Shown here piece by piece: positions 35,553 to 46,102 of a stretch of DNA of 64,000 nt. This DNA is from Oxalobacteraceae sp. CFBP 8761 (lineage in GTDB: Bacteria > Pseudomonadota > Gammaproteobacteria > Burkholderiales > Burkholderiaceae_D), in contig JACYUE010000001.1 of assembly GCA_014841595.1 (NCBI GenBank), positions 2,716,996 through 2,780,995 on the forward strand, written 5' to 3'. Position 1 is the first letter of the stretch. Each line of letters starts with the position of its first letter. A model generated the notes under the pieces. The model was not told the origin of the DNA. It made no database searches and saw only the letters and a program-made list of their open reading frames with translations. The translations under genes were made by a program, and so were the position numbers.

Positions 35553-36854
35553 TCAGTGCAGCTTGACCAGCGGCGTGCTGCGCCGGATCAGGAAGCGCGC
35601 CACTGCCAGCAAGCCCGTGCGGGTAATGCCCATCACGGCGCGGTGGTGCATCAGGTGCAGGCTGGCGTACATCAGGCGCGCGATGCCGCCCTGCACGAAC
35701 CAGCTCGCGCCGCGAAGCGAACCCATCAGGCTACCGACACTGGTGTTCTGACCAACCGACACGAGCGAACCGTAGTCGCGGTATTCGTAGGGCTCGGTCA
35801 AGGCCGGCTGGCCCTTGTCCATGCGCAGGAAGGTCGTGACGAGATAATCGGCCTGCTGGTGCGCTGCCTGCGCGCGTGGCGGCACCGGCAAGCCGTTGCC
35901 GTCGATGCAGACCGCGCAGTCGCCCAGCGACCAGATGGCTTGCGTACCCTTGACGCGCAGATGCGAATCGACATCCAGACCGCCGCCGCGTGCAGTCTGC
36001 AGGCCCAGCTTGCCGAGCATCTCTGGAGCGCGGATACCCGCCGCCCACACGCACAGGTCGGCCGGGTACACGTTGCCATTGGCGTCGAGCACCTTGTCGC
36101 TCTCGATCGCCGTGACGCGGCAATCGCTGACGACGCGGATGCCGCGCTTGTTCAGCAGGCCCAGCGCCGCATTCGACACGCGCTCGGGAAGCGGCGCCAG
36201 GATGCGCGGCGCGCCTTCGAGAATGGTGATGCGCACGTCGCGCTTGACGTCCATCCGTGCAAAACCGTAGCGCGCATACGCGCCCGACGCTTCGCGCAGT
36301 TCGGCGGCCAGCTCGACGCCGGTGGCGCCGCCACCGATGATGACGACGTCCAGGCCCGTTTCACGACCCTCTTCGCGCTGCTGCTCGACCGCCAGCATCA
36401 GGCGCAGCATGCGCAGGCGGAAGCGTTCGGCGTCTTCGGTGGCATTCAGCGAAATCGAGTGTTCCTGCGCGCCCGGCACACCGAAGTAGTTCGAGGTGCT
36501 GCCGATCGCGATCACGAGCGACGTGTACGCCAGGCGACGCGCCGGCAGCACTTCGTCGTGTTCGGTGGCCGAATACACGGCCCCGATCTCGATCGCCTGG
36601 CCGGCCTCGTCCAGCCCGGTCATTGGACCGAGCACGAAATTGAATCCATTGTCGTGCGCGAGCATCGCGTACGACAGACCTTCCTGGTGGATGTCCAGGG
36701 TGCCCGCCGCGACTTCATGCAGCGACGGTTTCCAGATGTGGTACAGGCGGCTGTCGACCAGCGTCACCTTTGTCGGGCCGAGTTTACGGCCCAGTTTGCA
36801 TGCCAGCTCCAGACCGCCAGCGCCGCCACCCACGATCACGATATCGCTACGCAA
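35553..36854 (-). CDS. ndh: Type II NADH dehydrogenase (NDH-2)
   Basis: A 433-residue FAD-dependent enzyme that passes electrons from NADH to quinone without proton pumping. It has the FAD motif VIVGGGAGGLELA (about 6-18), the second dinucleotide motif VVIIGGGATGVELAAEL (about 168-184), and the FAD-binding VWAAGIRAPE and WSLGDCA segments typical of NDH-2. The C-terminal region (LMYASLHLMHHRAVMGI) forms the amphipathic membrane anchor. Alternative members of this fold include sulfide:quinone reductases, but the cysteines those need are absent. Confidence 0.88.
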   Translation of the reverse strand: MRSDIVIVGGGAGGLELACKLGRKLGPTKVTLVDSRLYHIWKPSLHEVAAGTLDIHQEGLSYAMLAHDNGFNFVLGPMTGLDEAGQAIEIGAVYSATEHDEVLPARRLAYTSLVIAIGSTSNYFGVPGAQEHSISLNATEDAERFRLRMLRLMLAVEQQREEGRETGLDVVIIGGGATGVELAAELREASGAYARYGFARMDVKRDVRITILEGAPRILAPLPERVSNAALGLLNKRGIRVVSDCRVTAIESDKVLDANGNVYPADLCVWAAGIRAPEMLGKLGLQTARGGGLDVDSHLRVKGTQAIWSLGDCAVCIDGNGLPVPPRAQAAHQQADYLVTTFLRMDKGQPALTEPYEYRDYGSLVSVGQNTSVGSLMGSLRGASWFVQGGIARLMYASLHLMHHRAVMGITRTGLLAVARFLIRRSTPLVKLH

Positions 36855-36949
36855 GCTTGCCTCCTTCTTGATGCCCCAACCGGCAACAACGCCGGCCTGA
36901 TGGCCATCTGAGATTTTACTACGGCAACGTCGCGCGCGCTGACCTGTCC

Positions 36950-37720
36950 CTACATGTGACGAAAGAGCGCCATGAACGGCTGACTGACTGTCAGCGTCTC
37001 GGGCCGGTTGCGCAGGCGGATGACGCCCTTGCCGCTGTCGTCGCGCGTGACGCCCGCCACGGCCCGCAGATTGACGATCGTCGAGCGGTGCACCTGCCGG
37101 AACATGGCCGGGTCGAGCACTTCGAGCAGGTCACGGATGGGCTTGCGCAGCAGCGATTCGCCCTCGGCCGTCATGACCACCGTGTATTTGGAATCTGACT
37201 GGAAATACGCCACGTCGTCGACCAGGATCAGGCGCGTCTCGACGCCGCGGCTGGCCGTCAGCCAGACCAGCGGCTGGGCGCGCGGTGCCGGCGGCGCAAC
37301 GCTCTGCAAGCGCGCCAGCAGCGCCGCCAGCTGTGTCGTATCCGCCACACCGCGCGCCAACCGATCGCGCAGCCGGGCCACGGTCGCGGCCAGGCGTTCG
37401 CGCCCGACCGGCTTGAGCAGGTAATCGACGGCACCCCGATCAAAGGCGTCGAGCGCGTACTGATCATACGCAGTCACGAACACGATCTCGGTGCGCAACC
37501 CCGCCGCCAGCACGCTCGAGGCTACCTCGAGACCCGACAGCCCCGGCATGCGGATGTCGAGGAACGCAACCTCGGGCCGGTAGCTGGCAATGGCGTCGAG
37601 CGCGCTGCCGCCATCGTCGCAGGCGGCGACGATCTCGAGGTCCGGCCATACCTCGCTCAGCAGCTTGACCAGCTCTTCCTGCAGCAGCAGTTCATCTTCG
37701 GCAATCACGCAACGGGTCAT
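36950..37720 (-). CDS. LytTR-family response regulator
   Basis: A 256-residue AlgR/LytR-type regulator. Receiver domain (about 1-120; AEDE acidic pair, phosphoacceptor Asp55 in VAFLDIRMPG, Lys in YLLKPVGRERL), a linker, and a LytTR DNA-binding domain (about 150-256; YFQSDSKYTVVMTAEG, VHRSTIVNLRAV). The start overlaps the kinase stop by 4 bases, so the two are translationally coupled and form a cognate pair. Confidence 0.93.
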   Translation of the reverse strand: MTRCVIAEDELLLQEELVKLLSEVWPDLEIVAACDDGGSALDAIASYRPEVAFLDIRMPGLSGLEVASSVLAAGLRTEIVFVTAYDQYALDAFDRGAVDYLLKPVGRERLAATVARLRDRLARGVADTTQLAALLARLQSVAPPAPRAQPLVWLTASRGVETRLILVDDVAYFQSDSKYTVVMTAEGESLLRKPIRDLLEVLDPAMFRQVHRSTIVNLRAVAGVTRDDSGKGVIRLRNRPETLTVSQPFMALFRHM

Positions 37721-38991
37721 GGTTGTACTCCAGACCGCACCCCTGCGCCCTGCAGCGCCAGCGGCACCGTGATGGTAGCGGCGACGCCGCTCGGGAAATT
37801 GGCCACGATGGCAAAGCTCGCCATGCTGCCGTAGCCGAGCCGCAGGCGCTCGCGCACATTGCGCAGGCCGATGCCGGTGCCGGCCGTCTCGAGCGAGAAG
37901 CCGCGGCCGTCGTCGGCCACCGTGACGGCCGCGGCATTGTCGATAGCGCGCGCCAGAATCCAGACGGTGCCGCCGCCCGGCTTGGGTTCGAGCCCGTGCT
38001 TGATGGCGTTCTCGACCAGCGTCTGCAGCATCATCGGCGGAAACACGAGCCGGCGCAGTTCGTCCGGCACGTCGACCTGCAGCGCCAGACGCGGCCCCAT
38101 GCGGATGGCCAGGATGTCGAGGTAGGCACGCGCCCGTTCCAGCTCTTCGCCCAGCGTCGACGGCGCATCCTCAGTACGCGGCAGCGAGTGGCGCAGGTAC
38201 TGGATCAGGTTACCCAGCATGGCGTCGGCGCGCGCCGGATCGGTGCGCGTGAGCACCTGGGCGCTGGCCAGCGTGTTGTATAAAAAATGCGGCTCGACCT
38301 GGGCGTGCAGCAGGTTCAGGCGCGCTACCGTCAATTCCTTCTCGGTCGCGCTCTCGCGCACGGCCTGTGTTTCGAGGCGGCGCCGCTCGGCGATGCGGCG
38401 CGTGATGGCGCGCACGATGGCGTCGGCGTTTTCCAGGTTGCTGCCCTGGTCGACCAGGAACCAGTCGATCCAGGCCGGGTCTTCCGGTTCGCAGATCAAG
38501 GTCACGCTGCCGGCCGCGTCGCCATTCGGTGTGATCGTCGCGCGGATCTGGTTGCGCCAGGTCGACAGGCGGGCCAGCGCCGCGCCGGCCGATGCATTGC
38601 CACCATACAGATCGGTGCGCTCGACCTTGGCGCGCACCTGCAGACTGTCGCGGGCGCTGTCGACGGCGGTCACGCCCGGCAGTTCGCGGATGGCGGCGTC
38701 GATCATGTCGAATGCTTCACCGGCCTCGAACGGGATCTCGATCTGGCGCCGCTGGCGGTTTGCCAGCGTGGCCGCATTCACGGTGCCGGCCAGCAGCCGC
38801 ACGCGGCGGGTGTGCGAGAACGCGATCAGCAGCACCCAGCCGACCAGCGCAAACCCGAGCAGCGCCACATACCCCTCGATATTCAGATCGATATCGTGCA
38901 GAACGGTGTCGCTGATGAAGATACACAGCGCCAGGTACACCGCGCTCCAGGCAAGGACCAGGCGACCGTGGTGGAAAAAACTCGACATCAT
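37717..38991 (-). CDS. LytS-like sensor histidine kinase
   Basis: A 424-residue kinase of the His_kinase (PF06580)/LytS type. Two N-terminal membrane helices (about 8-32 and 42-62) are followed by a region of about 150 residues and then the kinase core. The core has LLHAQVEPHFLYNTLASAQV with the phosphoacceptor His in PHFLYN, LVENAIKHGLEP (N-box) and TGIGLRNVRERL (ATP lid). Paired with the LytTR regulator downstream. The signal sensed is not apparent. Confidence 0.92.
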   Translation of the reverse strand: MMSSFFHHGRLVLAWSAVYLALCIFISDTVLHDIDLNIEGYVALLGFALVGWVLLIAFSHTRRVRLLAGTVNAATLANRQRRQIEIPFEAGEAFDMIDAAIRELPGVTAVDSARDSLQVRAKVERTDLYGGNASAGAALARLSTWRNQIRATITPNGDAAGSVTLICEPEDPAWIDWFLVDQGSNLENADAIVRAITRRIAERRRLETQAVRESATEKELTVARLNLLHAQVEPHFLYNTLASAQVLTRTDPARADAMLGNLIQYLRHSLPRTEDAPSTLGEELERARAYLDILAIRMGPRLALQVDVPDELRRLVFPPMMLQTLVENAIKHGLEPKPGGGTVWILARAIDNAAAVTVADDGRGFSLETAGTGIGLRNVRERLRLGYGSMASFAIVANFPSGVAATITVPLALQGAGVRSGVQP

Positions 38992-39221
38992 GATGGGCTT
39001 TCAAGCGTTGAAGAATGGCGCCAGCATAGGCACGCCATGGTTCGCAAGACAGCATTATGCGACGAAGCCACGGCTGGGCCGACGAAACCGGCCTTGGCGG
39101 CATTCCCCGTCGGGTGCGGACCAGTGTTGCCAACGCGCCGCATTACAAATTTGCTGAGTATGCCGACGGGCCCTGGCCGTACAATCGCGCCTTTCCGCTT
39201 TTTGATAGAGAGGTCGTCGAG

Positions 39222-39911
39222 ATGTCCATCCCACGTAACGTCATTGCCATTGCCGCAACCATTGCCGCCACTGTCGCCGCCGCATCCGCCCACGCCGAGA
39301 TCGGCGTGGGCGTCACCGCCACCCTGGGCACGACCGGCGCGGGCGTCCATCTGGTCGTGCCGATGGAACGCACGCTCAATGGCCGTTTCGGCATCAATTA
39401 CTACAAGCACGACTTCGACAAGCGTTCGGGCAGCATCGATTATGACGGCGACGCCAAGCTGCAAACGTTCGACGCCCTGTTCGACTGGTATGCATTCGCC
39501 GACACGCCGTTGCGCCTCACCGCCGGCGTGGTCTACAACGGCAATGAAGTGACGGCCAAGGCGCGGCCGAACAGCAACGGGCGCTACCTCATCAATGGTC
39601 AGAGCTACAGTGCGGCAGACGTCGGCACGCTCGATGGCAACGTCGACTTCCGCAAGGCGGCGCCCTACTTCGGCATCGGCTGGGGCAATGCCCTCACGCC
39701 GAACAAGCGCTGGAACGTCAGCGCCGATCTCGGCGCCTTCTACCAGGGCAAGGGCCAGGTCGACCTGATCAGCCGCGGCTGCCGCACGTCGCAGGCCGTG
39801 TGCGCCGTGCTGGTCCGTGACGTCGCCGTCGAAGAAGCGCGCCTGACGAACGAACTGGCCGACCACAAGTTCTTCCCCGTGCTGCGCGCCAGCGTGTCAT
39901 ACAGCTTCTGA
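39222..39911 (+). CDS. Outer-membrane beta-barrel-like protein
   Basis: A 229-residue exported protein. A signal peptide (MSIPRNVIAIAATIAATVAA, cleaved after SAHA) is followed by alternating hydrophobic/polar strands (FGINYYKHDFD, LRLTAGVVYNGNEV, APYFGIGWGNAL) and a C-terminal YSF, the BAM recognition pattern of beta-barrels. I recognise an OmpW/opacity-like layout but no specific family. The start at 39222 has GAGAGG upstream; the longer open frame has no export signal. Confidence 0.75.
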   Translation: MSIPRNVIAIAATIAATVAAASAHAEIGVGVTATLGTTGAGVHLVVPMERTLNGRFGINYYKHDFDKRSGSIDYDGDAKLQTFDALFDWYAFADTPLRLTAGVVYNGNEVTAKARPNSNGRYLINGQSYSAADVGTLDGNVDFRKAAPYFGIGWGNALTPNKRWNVSADLGAFYQGKGQVDLISRGCRTSQAVCAVLVRDVAVEEARLTNELADHKFFPVLRASVSYSF

Positions 39912-40105
39912 CGCTCTCGCGACAGCCTTCCCGACCCAGGGCGCTTGCCATCAACTATTCCTTTCCAATGTGATCACGAACTCGTACACTGGCCTGTATT
40001 GACAGCTCATCCGTAACCAGCAACATCAGACGTCGTTATCCAGAATTCTTGCAGAACATGGTGCGCAGTATGTGTGCTGCGCTCTTTTTGGAGAGGTTGC
40101 GCGAT

Positions 40106-40870
40106 ATGGCTGACGAAGCGAACGACGAGCATACGTGGCTGGTGTCGGTCCTGATTCCGGCAAAGGATGAGGCCGGCAATATCGGCTATCTGGTGGACGA
40201 AATCCACCACGCCCTGGCCGGGCATCTGACGCACGAGGTCGTGCTGGTGGACGATGGCAGCAGCGACGACACGGGCGCCGTATTCCTGCAGCATTGCCTG
40301 CGATGGGGCATGCCGGCGCGGCTGATCCGCCACGCAACCAGTGCCGGCCAGAGCACGGCCCTGTGGACCGCCGCACGGCACGCCACCGGGCGTTTTCTCG
40401 TCACCATCGACGGTGACTGCCAGAACGACCCGGCCGATATTCCGGCGCTGGTGGCACAGGGACTCACCCTGAGCGAAACCCACCGGCATTTTTGCATTGC
40501 CGGCTATCGCACCGACCGGCGCGACACGCGCTGGAAAAAAATCCAGTCGCGCATTGCCAACGCCGTACGCCGCCGCATCCTGGACGACGGGGTGCCCGAT
40601 ACCGGCTGCGGCCTGAAGCTCGTGCCGCGCGCCACCTGGCTGTGTCTGCCTTATTTCGACCACATGCACCGGTTCGTGCCGGCGCTGGTCAAGCGCCTGG
40701 GCGGCGTGATCGCCATCGTGCCGGTGCGCCATCGCCACCGCACGGCCGGCGTGTCGAAATACACGGCCTGGAACCGGCTGTGGGTGGGCATCGTCGACAT
40801 GTGGGGCGTCAGCTGGCTGATCCACCGCAGCAAGCTGCCGCTGATCGACCGCATGGAAGTGCGGCATTGA
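40106..40870 (+). CDS. GT2-family polyprenyl-phosphate glycosyltransferase
   Basis: A 254-residue GT-A glycosyltransferase of the DPM1/ArnC type, which moves a sugar from a nucleotide donor to polyprenyl phosphate. It has VSVLIPAKDEAGNI, the donor-binding VVLVDDGSSDDT, the metal-binding DGDCQNDP and the GCGLKLVPR segment. The C-terminal membrane helices found in ArnC are missing, so it resembles the soluble DPM1 form. ATG at 40106 has GGAGAGG upstream. It is the first gene of a three-gene operon with overlapping starts. Confidence 0.87.
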   Translation: MADEANDEHTWLVSVLIPAKDEAGNIGYLVDEIHHALAGHLTHEVVLVDDGSSDDTGAVFLQHCLRWGMPARLIRHATSAGQSTALWTAARHATGRFLVTIDGDCQNDPADIPALVAQGLTLSETHRHFCIAGYRTDRRDTRWKKIQSRIANAVRRRILDDGVPDTGCGLKLVPRATWLCLPYFDHMHRFVPALVKRLGGVIAIVPVRHRHRTAGVSKYTAWNRLWVGIVDMWGVSWLIHRSKLPLIDRMEVRH

Positions 40871-41571
40871 AACCCGCACTGGCCCTGCTGGTCAAACCGC
40901 TGCTGCTGACGGGCGTACTGACGCTCGGCTTCGTGTCGCTGCATTTCCAGTGGTGGGGGTCATTTACCGAACTGGATCTGCTCAACCGCCTGTTCGAGCG
41001 GCACTGGGCCGTCGCCTGGCCCGTGCTCGCGGTTACCGGCATCGTCTACACGGCGCTTGGCGGTCCGCGCCAGGTGCTCGCCTTCGCCTGCGGCTGCGTC
41101 ATCGGTGGCGTGCCGGGCGCGTTGCTGAGCACTCTTTTGACCGGCTTCGGCGCCCTGCTGGCAATTTGCTGCGTGCGCCACATCGGCACTGCCTGGGCCA
41201 GTACCCGCTACGGCGACTGGGTCGCCATCATCCGCCAACTGCTGGCCCGCGACACCTGGCTGTGGATCTGCACGCTGCGGCTGATGCCGGTCGGCAGCAA
41301 CCTGGCGACCAATATCGCCGTGGGACTGGCCCGGCTGAGCATGCCGGCGGTGTTCTGGGGCAGTCTGCTGGGCTACCTGCCGCAAATGCTGCTGTTCAGC
41401 TTTGCGGGCGCAGGCCTGGCCTTGCACGACGAACAGCAGCTTTGGCTCGGTCTGCTGACGCTGGCGCTGTCCACGGCGCTCGCGCTGTACCTCTACCATC
41501 ATGGCTTCAAGCAGCGTTTGCAGCACATCCGGGGACAAATGCATGCCACGCCCGCACACCGGCAACCTTGA
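40867..41571 (+). CDS. TVP38/TMEM64-like membrane protein
   Basis: A 234-residue inner-membrane protein with about six hydrophobic helices. The central part (LAFACGCVIGGVPGALLSTLLTG and RLMPVGSNLATNIAVGL) matches the VTT/SNARE-associated (TVP38/DedA-like) pattern. In this family members are proposed lipid scramblases. The gene uses a TTG start that overlaps the GT2 stop (TTGA) with GGAAG upstream, so it lies outside the usual ATG search. Its position between a polyprenyl-sugar synthase and a GT39 enzyme suggests it flips the lipid-linked sugar across the membrane; that is an inference. Confidence 0.78.
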   Translation: MKPALALLVKPLLLTGVLTLGFVSLHFQWWGSFTELDLLNRLFERHWAVAWPVLAVTGIVYTALGGPRQVLAFACGCVIGGVPGALLSTLLTGFGALLAICCVRHIGTAWASTRYGDWVAIIRQLLARDTWLWICTLRLMPVGSNLATNIAVGLARLSMPAVFWGSLLGYLPQMLLFSFAGAGLALHDEQQLWLGLLTLALSTALALYLYHHGFKQRLQHIRGQMHATPAHRQP

Positions 41572-43270
41572 TCAGGCGCCAAGCTGGTGGCCGTGGCTCG
41601 TCGGACTGACGCTCATTGCGCTGTTCGCGGGCATCGGGCTGCGGGCGCCCTGGCCAGCCGATGAGCCCCGCTTTGCCCAGGTCGCACGCGAAATGGTGGA
41701 ATCGGGCCAGTGGCTGTTTCCCACGCGGGGCGGCGAATTCTATCCGGACAAGCCGCCTGTCTTCATGTGGCTGATCGCCCTGTTCTATCAGCTGACCGGA
41801 CAGCTGAAAATCGCCTTTCTGCTGCCCAGTGCGCTGGCGGGGCTGGGGACGCTGTGGCTGGTGTTCGACCTGGGGCGCCGCTTGTGGGGCGACCACGTCG
41901 CGCGCTCGGCCGTGCTGATCCTCGTGTTCACGCCGCAGTTCCTGTTGCAAGCCAAGGGTGCGCAGATCGATGCGGTGCTGTGCTTCTGGATCATGCTCGG
42001 CTGCTATGGGCTGGTTCGCCACTTTCTGACCGGGCCCGCCTGGGGCTGGTATGCCGCCAGCTGGGTGGCGATGGCACTGGGCGTCATGACCAAGGGTGTT
42101 GGATTTCTCCCGGCACTGATGCTGATCCCGCTGGCCATCTGGCGCCGCCGCTTTGATGAATCCGGGCACCAGGCCTGGCGCCTGCGCGCGTGGTGGGGCC
42201 CCGTCCTGATGCTGGCCACGCTCGCGCTGTGGCTGGCGCCGATGTGGCTCACGGTCGAGCGCGTGCACAGCCCCGAACTGCTGGCCTACCGCGACAACAT
42301 CCTGTTCAGGCAGACCGCCGAGCGCTACGCCAATGCGTGGCACCACATCCAGCCGTGGCACTACTACCTGACGACTGCCTTGCCGACGATGTGGTTTCCG
42401 CTGGTCGTGCTGTTCGTACTGCGGCTACGCGGCATCATCGACCTGTGGTCGCATGATGCAGCGCTGCGCGTCCTGCTGAGCTGGGTTGCACTCGTGCTGC
42501 TGTTCTTTTCGCTCAGTCCCGGCAAGCGCGAGGTCTACATCCTGCCCGCGCTGCCGATGTGCGCGCTGGCGCTCGCCTGCGTCTGGGAACAGACGCCGGC
42601 CGCGGGCCGCCGCGCCGCTGCGGTGCTGTTGCGCGCAGTGGTCGTGCTGATGGGCGTGCTGCTGATAGCGCTGGCGGGCGTCGCCTGGCTGGCGCCCCAC
42701 CGGCTGCCAGCCCGGGCCGACGACTACGCCGGGGCCGTCGCAGCACTGGCGCCCGGTGTGCTGCTGCTGGGGCTGGCGTTGACCGGCATCCCCCTGCTGC
42801 TACGCAAGCGCGCCCTGTTCGAGCAACTTGCGCTGGCCAGCCTGCTGACCTGGCTGAGCATCGCCTTCTGGCTGTGGCCAACCCTCGACCCGCATCGCAC
42901 GCCGCGCGCCGTTCTGCAGGAACTCGAGCGCCAGATCGGGCCTGGGATGCAAGTCGGCATGCTCGAATTCAAGGAGCAGTTCCTGCTGTTTACAGACCGG
43001 CCCATGGTGCATTTCAGTTATCTGGCGCCGCTGGCGCAGCAAGAGTCGAGCGCATGGCACTGGATGCGCGCCGATCCTGCGCGCGTGCTGCTGGTGCCCG
43101 ATCATCTGGTGCTGCGCTGCTTCGATCTGTCGCGGCATCGGGTGCTTGGCCAGGCCCATCGGCGCGACTGGGTCATGCTCGATGCCACGGCGCTGCGTGA
43201 ACACTGCGACGGGCCTGTCGGCCACGCAACGTATCGCTATATTCCCGTCAGGAAGGACATCCTGTCGTAG
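41543..43270 (+). CDS. GT39/ArnT-like membrane glycosyltransferase
   Basis: A 575-residue GT-C enzyme with about 11-12 membrane helices. The first periplasmic loop carries the catalytic Asp in LRAPWPADEPRFAQVAREMV and the substrate-binding FYPDKPPVFMWL block, as in ArnT and PMT-type transferases, which move a sugar from polyprenyl phosphate to lipid A or protein. The start at 41543 has GGGGA upstream and overlaps the preceding gene by 29 bases. No arnA/arnB/arnD genes are adjacent, so the donor may not be aminoarabinose. Confidence 0.87.
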   Translation: MPRPHTGNLDQAPSWWPWLVGLTLIALFAGIGLRAPWPADEPRFAQVAREMVESGQWLFPTRGGEFYPDKPPVFMWLIALFYQLTGQLKIAFLLPSALAGLGTLWLVFDLGRRLWGDHVARSAVLILVFTPQFLLQAKGAQIDAVLCFWIMLGCYGLVRHFLTGPAWGWYAASWVAMALGVMTKGVGFLPALMLIPLAIWRRRFDESGHQAWRLRAWWGPVLMLATLALWLAPMWLTVERVHSPELLAYRDNILFRQTAERYANAWHHIQPWHYYLTTALPTMWFPLVVLFVLRLRGIIDLWSHDAALRVLLSWVALVLLFFSLSPGKREVYILPALPMCALALACVWEQTPAAGRRAAAVLLRAVVVLMGVLLIALAGVAWLAPHRLPARADDYAGAVAALAPGVLLLGLALTGIPLLLRKRALFEQLALASLLTWLSIAFWLWPTLDPHRTPRAVLQELERQIGPGMQVGMLEFKEQFLLFTDRPMVHFSYLAPLAQQESSAWHWMRADPARVLLVPDHLVLRCFDLSRHRVLGQAHRRDWVMLDATALREHCDGPVGHATYRYIPVRKDILS

Positions 43271-43349
43271 GGGCCAGCGCACAACCGGAACTGCGCCAGC
43301 GCGCGCCGGTACGGCGTATGATGGGGGTCTGCTACCCGGAGGATTCATC

Positions 43350-43487
43350 ATGCAACTACGCACTTATTCCGCCGCAGTACTGACCATCGCCTGCCTGATG
43401 CTGGGCGGCTGCCGCGAACACAATGCGCCGGCCCAGCCCATCGCCCCGGTCGCGCAAGGCGCCCCGCACACGCCAGCGTCGTCCTGA
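43350..43487 (+). CDS. Small lipoprotein
   Basis: A 45-residue lipoprotein: signal segment with lipobox LGGC (Cys21), then a short Pro/Ala-rich tail (HNAPAQPIAPVAQG). GGAGG lies 7 bases before the ATG, giving it a strong ribosome-binding site. Function unknown. Confidence 0.7.
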   Translation: MQLRTYSAAVLTIACLMLGGCREHNAPAQPIAPVAQGAPHTPASS

Positions 43488-43599
43488 TCCTGCACGAATG
43501 AGCTTGGCACGCCGCTCTGGCGGCGTGCCAATGATCGCCATGCCAGCGCCGGCAGGTTACACTGCGGCCTGTCCATTTTTGTCGCAAGGTGTCCTGCCC

Positions 43600-44844
<1,245 letters not shown>

Positions 44845-44859
44845 GAGCGCCTGACAACG

Positions 44860-45470
44860 CCGCTCGACATACCGCCAACAAACGAGCGAGCAGGCAAGCG
44901 AGAGAAACGCCTGATGGATGTCTGCCCGTCGCTCATGTCGTCTGCGCAGTCAGCGAGCGCAGTGTAGCAAACCCAAGGTGCGCTCGACGACCCGCTGCCA
45001 TCGGCCGATCCGTTCGCGCGACTCTAGGCCATGCCGCGCGATTCGATCTGGTAATGCCCCGATGGTCCAACCAAGCCGGATGGGTTCTCGAAGCATACGC
45101 TTGATCGGCATGCAGCTCACTTGGGCGTCTTCGGGCACGGCCTGCTCATCCTTTCACTGCTGGGACGGACGCTACAGCGGGATAGGGAACGCGAGTCGTG
45201 TACTTGCCCGGCTGAGATCTGAGCGACTGGCAAAGGCCCATGCTCATCCACCAGCAGATGGTGTTTGCTTACGCGTTTGCCGCGATCGCCAGGCCGCAGC
45301 CGAGTTCGCGCGGCAGGTACTCCCATGGCATTCCGGTCTTGAGGACTAAACCGGATCCCAGCCAGGGCCGCGTGATCATCGATATGAAAGCGTCCGCCTT
45401 TCGGCGATCGGTGATGGGCCAGAAGATGATCTGCTATAAGCGACCACAGATCTCCAGGAAGTAGTGCTAG
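44860..45470 (-). pseudogene. Decayed IS5-family transposase
   Basis: A minus-strand remnant in at least three frames. In order: LKTGMPWEYLPRELGCG (about 45380-45300), then SKHHLLVDEHG with a following QISAGQVHDS (about 45280-45190), then RHGLESRERIGRWQRVVE and ERTLGLLHCAR (about 45035-44953). An in-frame TGA at 44950-44952 is followed by HERRADIHQAFLSLACSL. These match the conserved DDE and C-terminal segments of IS5-group transposases. Frameshifts and the internal stop show it is dead. No terminal repeats or target duplication could be seen. Confidence 0.75.
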
Positions 45471-45480
45471 CGCTATGGCA

Positions 45481-45522
45481 TTAGTCCGTACGAACGTGGC
45501 CGCTATGTTAGTGCCGGACTAA
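45481..45522. repeat. Inverted repeat at the IS5 remnant edge
   Basis: TTAGTCCG (45481-45488) and CGGACTAA (45515-45522) form an 8-bp inverted repeat with a 26-base spacer, just outside the IS5 remnant and ten bases before repeat R1. It may be a diverged IS end or another recombination fold; I cannot tell. Confidence 0.35.
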
Positions 45523-45531
45523 CGCTGCGTC

Positions 45532-45557
45532 GGTCCGCTATCGACCCTAAGCGGACC
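45532..45557. repeat. Island palindromic repeat R1 (short form)
   Basis: GGTCCGCT and AGCGGACC form a perfect 8-bp stem around a 10-base loop containing GACCC. It ends 6 bases before the stop codon (on the minus strand) of the 45564-45968 pseudogene. First member of the ten-copy family in this island; the family is defined by GTCCGCTT-TTGGCC at the left end and GACCCAAAGCGGAC at the right end, read on the plus strand. Confidence 0.8.
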
Positions 45558-45563
45558 TTCCCT

Positions 45564-45968
45564 CTACCTGCTGTGCGCAACGTTACGCATGAGTTCTTCG
45601 GCGAAAGGCTGCTGGTGAGTTTCGAAATACGAAACCCAGAAAGACATGGAGGTATTTGTTGCTGCTAGGTTTGCTGCAAGACGGTAGACATCGCTCCCGT
45701 TGTCTGTCTCCTGCAAACTCTCAACACTGCCCACCCAGCCATTCCCATTGACGTCGACTGGCGGCCCTTTGCCAAGCATTTCCTCAGGTGACACAGGCTG
45801 GCTGTTTGAATGTCCACCAGCTTCGATGATGTGCACATCGACTGCCTAGTCTGCGCCCCAAGCCGACCACGAACCATCGCTATTCCGCTCATGGTATGCA
45901 GGTGGTAGGCTTACTGACCAACCGCCCCATAACTCAACTGTTCCGCCATTTTCAAGCAAGGTTGCCAT
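45564..45968 (-). pseudogene. Cassette gene A, interrupted by a nonsense codon
   Basis: A 134-codon minus-strand frame from an ATG at 45968 to a stop at 45564 with one internal TAG at 45846-45848 (codon 41). The product reads MATLLENGGTVELWGGWSV at the start and continues in the same frame after the TAG (AVDVHIIEAGGHSNSQP) to a normal end. The codon is most simply explained as a TGG-to-TAG change in an SAWGAD-W-AVDV context. The downstream part alone could start at a GTG (45836). Function not recognised; it resembles a family of short hypothetical proteins. Confidence 0.6.
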
Positions 45969-46019
45969 TTATCCGTGTCGAAGTAAGTGTGTTGGGTGGA
46001 GACTGGAAGCCACCGCTAA

Positions 46020-46050
46020 GCGTCCGCTCTTGGCCGGTGGCCACCAATCC
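46020..46050. repeat. Island palindromic repeat R2 (left half)
   Basis: Starts GCGTCCGCTCTTGGCC at 46020 and then runs into a GGTGGCCACC palindrome (46036-46045). Only the left half of the family consensus is present. It lies between cassette gene B and pseudogene A, about 50 bases past B. Confidence 0.6.
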
Positions 46051-46102
46051 GTGTTGGCACCTGGCTAGATGCAACACGTTAATCCGCATTTGTGAATTTT
46101 GG

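Noticed and set aside
45240..45464. 74-residue plus-strand frame opposite the IS5 remnant
   Set aside because: It is antisense to segments that clearly match a transposase on the minus strand.
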